From Papaver somniferum (taxonomy: Eukaryota; Streptophyta; Magnoliopsida; Ranunculales; Papaveraceae), in assembly GCF_003573695.1 (NCBI RefSeq), contig NC_039358.1, positions 97,712,117 to 97,776,116 of the forward strand: a stretch of DNA of 64,000 nt, in the 5' to 3' direction. Shown here in pieces: positions 60,295-64,000 of this stretch. Numbering within the stretch: position 1 is the stretch's first letter; the number at the start of each line of letters is the position of its first letter. The notes below the pieces were generated by a model. That model was not told where the DNA came from. It was given only the letters and a program-made list of their open reading frames with translations, and made no database searches. Both the position numbers and the translations under genes were made by a program.

Positions 60295-60640
60295 GTTTCT
60301 ACTAAAATTAATTCACAATCTGTCTTTTATTTTGCTACATTTTTTACAAGAATTTTCGGACTTGTTAGATTATCCATAAAGGATATAAGGGTGCGAAAGC
60401 CTACTTTTAGTTGGGGACTGACCCAACTTACTATTTTTTCAGGAGATCGTGACCGTGGAACAACCTAGTTTCTACTAAAATTAGTTCACAAACTGTCTTT
60501 TACTTTGCTACATTTTTTACAAGAATTTTCGGACTTGTTAGATTATCCATAAAGGATATAAGGGTGCGAAAGCCTACTTTTAGTTGGGGTCTGACCCAAC
60601 TTACTATTGTGTCAGGAGACCGTGACCGTGGAGCAACCTA
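60295..60640. repeat. 173-bp tandem duplication in element F
   Basis: Units 60295-60467 and 60468-60640, each starting GTTTCTACTAAAATTA and ending CGTGACCGTGGA.CAACCTA, with few differences. Each contains GGATATAAGGGTGCGAAAGC. No ORF. Confidence 0.88.
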
Positions 60641-61026
60641 ACTTGTAGTTTCCACTTCTGTTCCGAAAAGTTACTTCGTCAGAATTTCAAGGCGTTTAAT
60701 TAGCTAAGTGTTTTATTGTTTTCTTTTAAGACCAAACTTTCGTTTCTTTTAAATAAATTCTTAATTTACTTTGGGGACTGACCTGCGAGTCGAGGATTAT
60801 TATTTTATTTTTTTAAGAAAAAGATTTATTTTGATTTATAATTTTTCTTTAGCAACTTTTTATTCAATAAAATTCATTTATTTATGGATACTTATCAATG
60901 AGCTCCATGCAATAACCCGATCTCCATTTGTTGGCTTGACGGTTTGAGTGTGTAAAGTGGTCCATGAGTATGCTACACTTGGGATTTTAGGGCGTCCGAC
61001 CTAGAATTCGAAGTGGGGATGTTACA

Positions 61027-63061
61027 AAATAACACAGACACTAGAAGTTTTGTTAACGAGGAAACCGCAAATGCAGAAAAACCCCGGGACCTAGTCCAGA
61101 TTGAACACACACTGTATTAAGCCGCTACAGACACTAGCCTACTACAAACTAACTTCGTTCTAGACTGTAGTTGAACCCCAATCAATCTCACACTGATCCA
61201 AGGTACAGTTTCGCTCCTTACGTCTCTGATCCCAGCAGGATACTACGCACTTGATTCCCTTAGCTGATCTCACCCACAACTAAGAGTTGCTACGACCCAA
61301 AGTCGAAGACTTTAATAAACAAATATGTATAACACAGAAAAGTCTACGGTAATAGATAAATTTGTCTCCCACAGAAATACCTACGAGTTTTTGTTCCGTC
61401 TTTTGATAAATCAAGGTGAACAGGAACCAAATGATAACCCGGGCTTGTATTCCCGAAGAACAGCTTAAAATTATCAAACACCTCACAATAATCTTAATCG
61501 ACTAGCGAAAAAAGATATTGTGGAATCACAAACGATGAGAGAAAGGTGTTTGTGACTTCTTTTATATCTTGCCAATTGGAGAAATCAATCTCAAGCCAAT
61601 CTTACGATTGTACTCAAATACGATAAAAACAACAAGATCAGATCACGTAACTACAAAGAAAATAGTCGGGTCTGGCTTCACAATCCCAATGAAGACTTCA
61701 AGTCGTTAACCTACAGGGTCTCGAGAAGAAACCTAAGGTTAAAGGAGAATCGACTCTAGCTAATACAGCTAGTATCACACATAAGGTGTGGGGATTAGGT
61801 TTCCCAGTTGCTAGTGTTCTCCTTAATATAGACTTTCAAATCAGGGTTTGCAATCTAAGTTACCTTGGTAACAAAGCATTCAATATTCACCGTCATATGA
61901 AAACCTGATTAGATTCAAGCTAATATCTTTGAACCGTTAGATCGAACTTAGCTTGTTACACACAAATGAAATGCACGTTTATTTAGGTCTGTGTAACTGT
62001 ACCCAAACATGTACACTTAGATGGTTCAACAGTAATTAACCAAATGGTTAGCCATATGATCACTTCCATATCAACCATATTCTTCTTTACCACAACTAGT
62101 TCAAATGACTCAAATGAACTAGTTAGAGAGTTGTTCAATTGCTTAGATCTTATAGAAGTATACAAGACGCAATCGAAGCAAAAACAATTTGATTCACTCG
62201 AATCAATTCATGAACTATATAATCACGGTTTGCAATTATGCATTCCTTAGTTTTTATATAAGTTTAAGTTCACGAATAACCGTTTTTAGAAAATAACCAA
62301 CTTAAGTACGCATACTGGTACGCGGACTTAAGTACCCGGAATAAGTTTGTTTTTCAGTTCACAAACTCCAGCAGATTTTCACGGGACGTGAACTTCCGAT
62401 GGTGTGCGTACTGGTATGCGGAATTTAGTTCTGGTTTTCCGGAGAAGCAAAGTACGCATACTTTGGTTCAAGGAATAAGGACTTACACAAGTATGTGCTA
62501 CCACACAATGTTTATATCCTTCCAAGGATATATATTTTAAACTCTCATTTGAATCATTGAAACATTCTTAGAGGACGTTATATGATTGTTATTCACAAAC
62601 CATTTTTCGTCAAAGCCATTTTCAAGTAATTGAAACTAAATATGACTTTCGCCACTAGTAAAGATGAACCTGGCCAAAGCGAAAGCTTACCAACACATAT
62701 TTCAAGAAATAGATACGCGAGATAAATTCGGCTCGAAATAGCAAATGTGTATAATCAAAGTCTATATAGAAATACGACTTTTGTCTCAAGATAGGAGATA
62801 GAGTAGATAGACTTTTGAGTGATAGATAAGTTCAAGTCTCCATATACCTTTTAGTCGATGAAGTTCCACAAGTTCCTTGAGTAGTTCTTCGTCTTTGTAT
62901 GATGATCGCCGTGGAGTCTTGAGCTCACTACATTTTCTATCCTAGTCTGAGACTTAGCTATAAGTAGACTAGAAATCAAGACTTATAGTTTTAATCACTA
63001 ACATTGACAAACATGCTTGAGATAGCAACGCATGCGAGTTCGACCGAGCAGTGCTCTAACA
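61027..63061 (-). repeat. 5' LTR of element D, distal part
   Basis: Continues from 53904 (AAATA duplicated at 61027-61031) and matches about 47855-49889 of the 3' LTR, ending CTCTAACA at 63061. Palindrome at 62094-62124. Confidence 0.92.
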
Positions 63062-63066
63062 TTTTT

Positions 63067-63283
63067 GTCACAGTTATAAATTTTCTTTAGCCTCCCTAAT
63101 ATGAAATGTTGTTTTCGCCACTGCCTGCGCTTAAAATAATATGTCGTTTCCCCTACCTTCATAACATATGTCAATGAAATTTTAAATCTTCCAACATATA
63201 AAATCTCGTCATCTTTCCACTGTATTCAAACAAATTTCTTAGTTAACCATAAAACCAAACGATCTTACATTATCTTTACATCT
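63067..63283. other. Spacer right of element D
   Basis: AT-rich, no gene. It should be the original right flank of the D insertion site, but it does not continue element C recognisably. Confidence 0.5.
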
Positions 63284-64000
63284 TTAAAAAACGGGGGTAT
63301 AACAACCACAACTAATAATTCGTTCGGCAATCTGTATGGACTAACTCCAATATAATTCCGAGAGCACCAGCTTATAAAGCGAGCTCAGCCAAGAAAGATA
63401 TCAAAGAGTTATATCTCAATTTATCAATACAATCTGCAATCGAACATATAGAAATTTGTGAGCCCGATTGATATGAGAAATAACTTGGACGGTACCAAAG
63501 ACCAATGCCCAAGTGACAATCATTTCCTATCCAACAATCAAGGTCGGATTTACCAATTGATTGAACTACGCACAACCTGTGATATTTCAATTATAACACA
63601 GACACCAGAAGTTTTGTTAATGAGGAAACCGCAAATGCAGAAAAACCCCGGGACCTAGTCCATATTTGAACACCACACTGTATTAAGCCGCTACAGACAC
63701 TAGCCTACCACAAGTTAACTTCGGACTGGAATGTAGTTGAGCCCTAACCAAGTCTTACACCTCTAGAACCACGCCGTATTCTGCGCACTTGATTCCCTTA
63801 GCTGATCTCACCCACAACTAAGATTTTCTACGACCCGAAGTCGAAGACTTATAAACAAATTTGTCTCCCACAGATAAATCTATTCTGATAGATAAATCCA
63901 TCTCCCACAGAAGTACCTATGAAGTTTTGTTTCGTCTTTTGATAAATCAAGGTGAACAGGAACCAATTAATAATCCGGTCTGATATTCCCGAAGAGCAGT
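63284..64000 (-). repeat. Divergent SIRE-like LTR fragment (element E), cut by the window end
   Basis: Starts TTAAAAAACGGGGGTATAACAAC, a degraded form of TGAAAAAGCGGGGGTCTAACAAC. It then tracks the other LTRs (GCAATCTGTATGGACTAACT, ACGGTACCAAAGACCAATG, AACCCCGGGACCTAGTCC) with its own insertions and deletions (e.g. 63367-63395). It is the most divergent LTR in the window, so the oldest or a separate subfamily. It could be the missing LTR of C, but subfamily features disagree. Confidence 0.8.

Larger units (their letters stand above)
53905..61026 (+). mobile_element. Element F: long solo Gypsy-type LTR inserted in the LTR of D (with nested element)
   Basis: Starts TGCCATATCCC, ends GGGGATGTTACA, and is flanked by AAATA at 53900-53904 and 61027-61031, restoring the D LTR exactly when removed. 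TG...CA ends and a 5-bp duplication mean LTR-type integration. GGGG.TGTTACA is a common terminus of plant chromovirus (Tekay/Del-like) LTRs. No second copy of either end, no primer-binding site and no gag-pol were seen, so a solo LTR of ~4.2 kb carrying the ~2.9-kb insert G fits best. The lineage is inferred from the terminus only. The longest ORFs inside (58279-58551, 58316-58672) match nothing known. Confidence 0.65.
47514..63061 (-). mobile_element. Element D: non-autonomous SIRE-like Copia element, split by element F
   Basis: Minus strand. The 3' LTR is 47514-49889, the interior 49890-53566, and the 5' LTR 53567-53904 plus 61027-63061. LTRs are ~2.37 kb once the insert is removed. Flanks are TTTTT at 47509-47513 and 63062-63066 (perfect but low complexity). 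The 5' LTR edge reads CGAAAAAG where TGAAAAAG is expected. It encodes a gag N-terminal half and one extra ORF, no pol. Inserted beside the truncated end of element C. Confidence 0.9.

Noticed and set aside
63284..64000. The missing 5' LTR of element C
   Set aside because: It is much more divergent from the C LTR than C is from B, with its own indels. More likely a separate older element, though not excluded.

Overview
This is plant nuclear DNA from an AT-rich, repeat-dominated genome, almost certainly a eudicot. It holds SIRE-like Copia elements with LTRs of 2.0-2.5 kb, an Athila-type Gypsy element, a Cassandra TRIM carrying 5S rRNA sequence, Mutator-like and MITE elements, and one decayed F-box gene. 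From general familiarity with such LTRs I would guess Ranunculales/Papaveraceae, but nothing in the window proves it. There are no bacterial operons, CRISPR arrays or recognisable metabolic genes. Nearly every long reading frame belongs to a retrotransposon, and most are broken.

Layout, left to right. 1-1008: intergenic, with a 106-bp tandem duplication. 1014-9012 (+): element A, a complete but non-autonomous SIRE-like Copia element with two ~2.0-kb LTRs, a perfect CATAT target-site duplication (TSD), a broken gag and no pol. 9600-10280: remnants of another Copia element (RNase H, polypurine tract, LTR start) and of a LINE zinc-binding domain. 11830-16918: a possible retroposed sequence, an F-box pseudogene with a 74-bp repeated upstream region and a TATA box, two weak minus-strand reading frames, and AT-rich intergenic DNA. 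16924-36257 (-): element B, a non-autonomous SIRE-like element that kept only the C-terminal half of gag plus a small extra ORF. Its 3' LTR is split by a 10.6-kb Athila Gypsy element (18629-29226, +, TSD ACTAG).

36952-38554: a 1.6-kb Mutator-like non-autonomous element with ~110-bp TIRs and a hairpin MITE inside it. ~39090-39771: a Cassandra TRIM with a 5S-like segment in each LTR. 39854-~46700 (-): element C, a truncated SIRE-like element that keeps its 3' LTR and a full-order but broken PR-IN-RT-RH pol. 46706-47426: a MITE-like insertion at the truncated gag end of C. 47514-63061 (-): element D, a non-autonomous element with the N-terminal half of gag, an extra ORF and a TTTTT TSD. Its 5' LTR is split by element F (53905-61026, TSD AAATA), which looks like a long solo Gypsy LTR. 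F in turn hosts a TIR element G (~55130-58055) filled with a higher-order satellite of GCATAAC/GTTATGC palindromes. 63284-64000: the start of another divergent LTR, cut by the window edge.

How the pieces relate. A, B, C and D are relatives sharing the LTR terminus, the initiator-Met primer-binding site and a conserved 3' noncoding region with repeated GGGGGAG tracts. Only C carries pol. B and D keep complementary halves of gag, and both have an extra small ORF at the same place just upstream of the conserved 3' region. The inference is a family of non-autonomous elements parasitising a C-like partner. The least explained items are those extra ORFs, the 31-bp palindrome conserved in all these elements, and the palindromic satellite.
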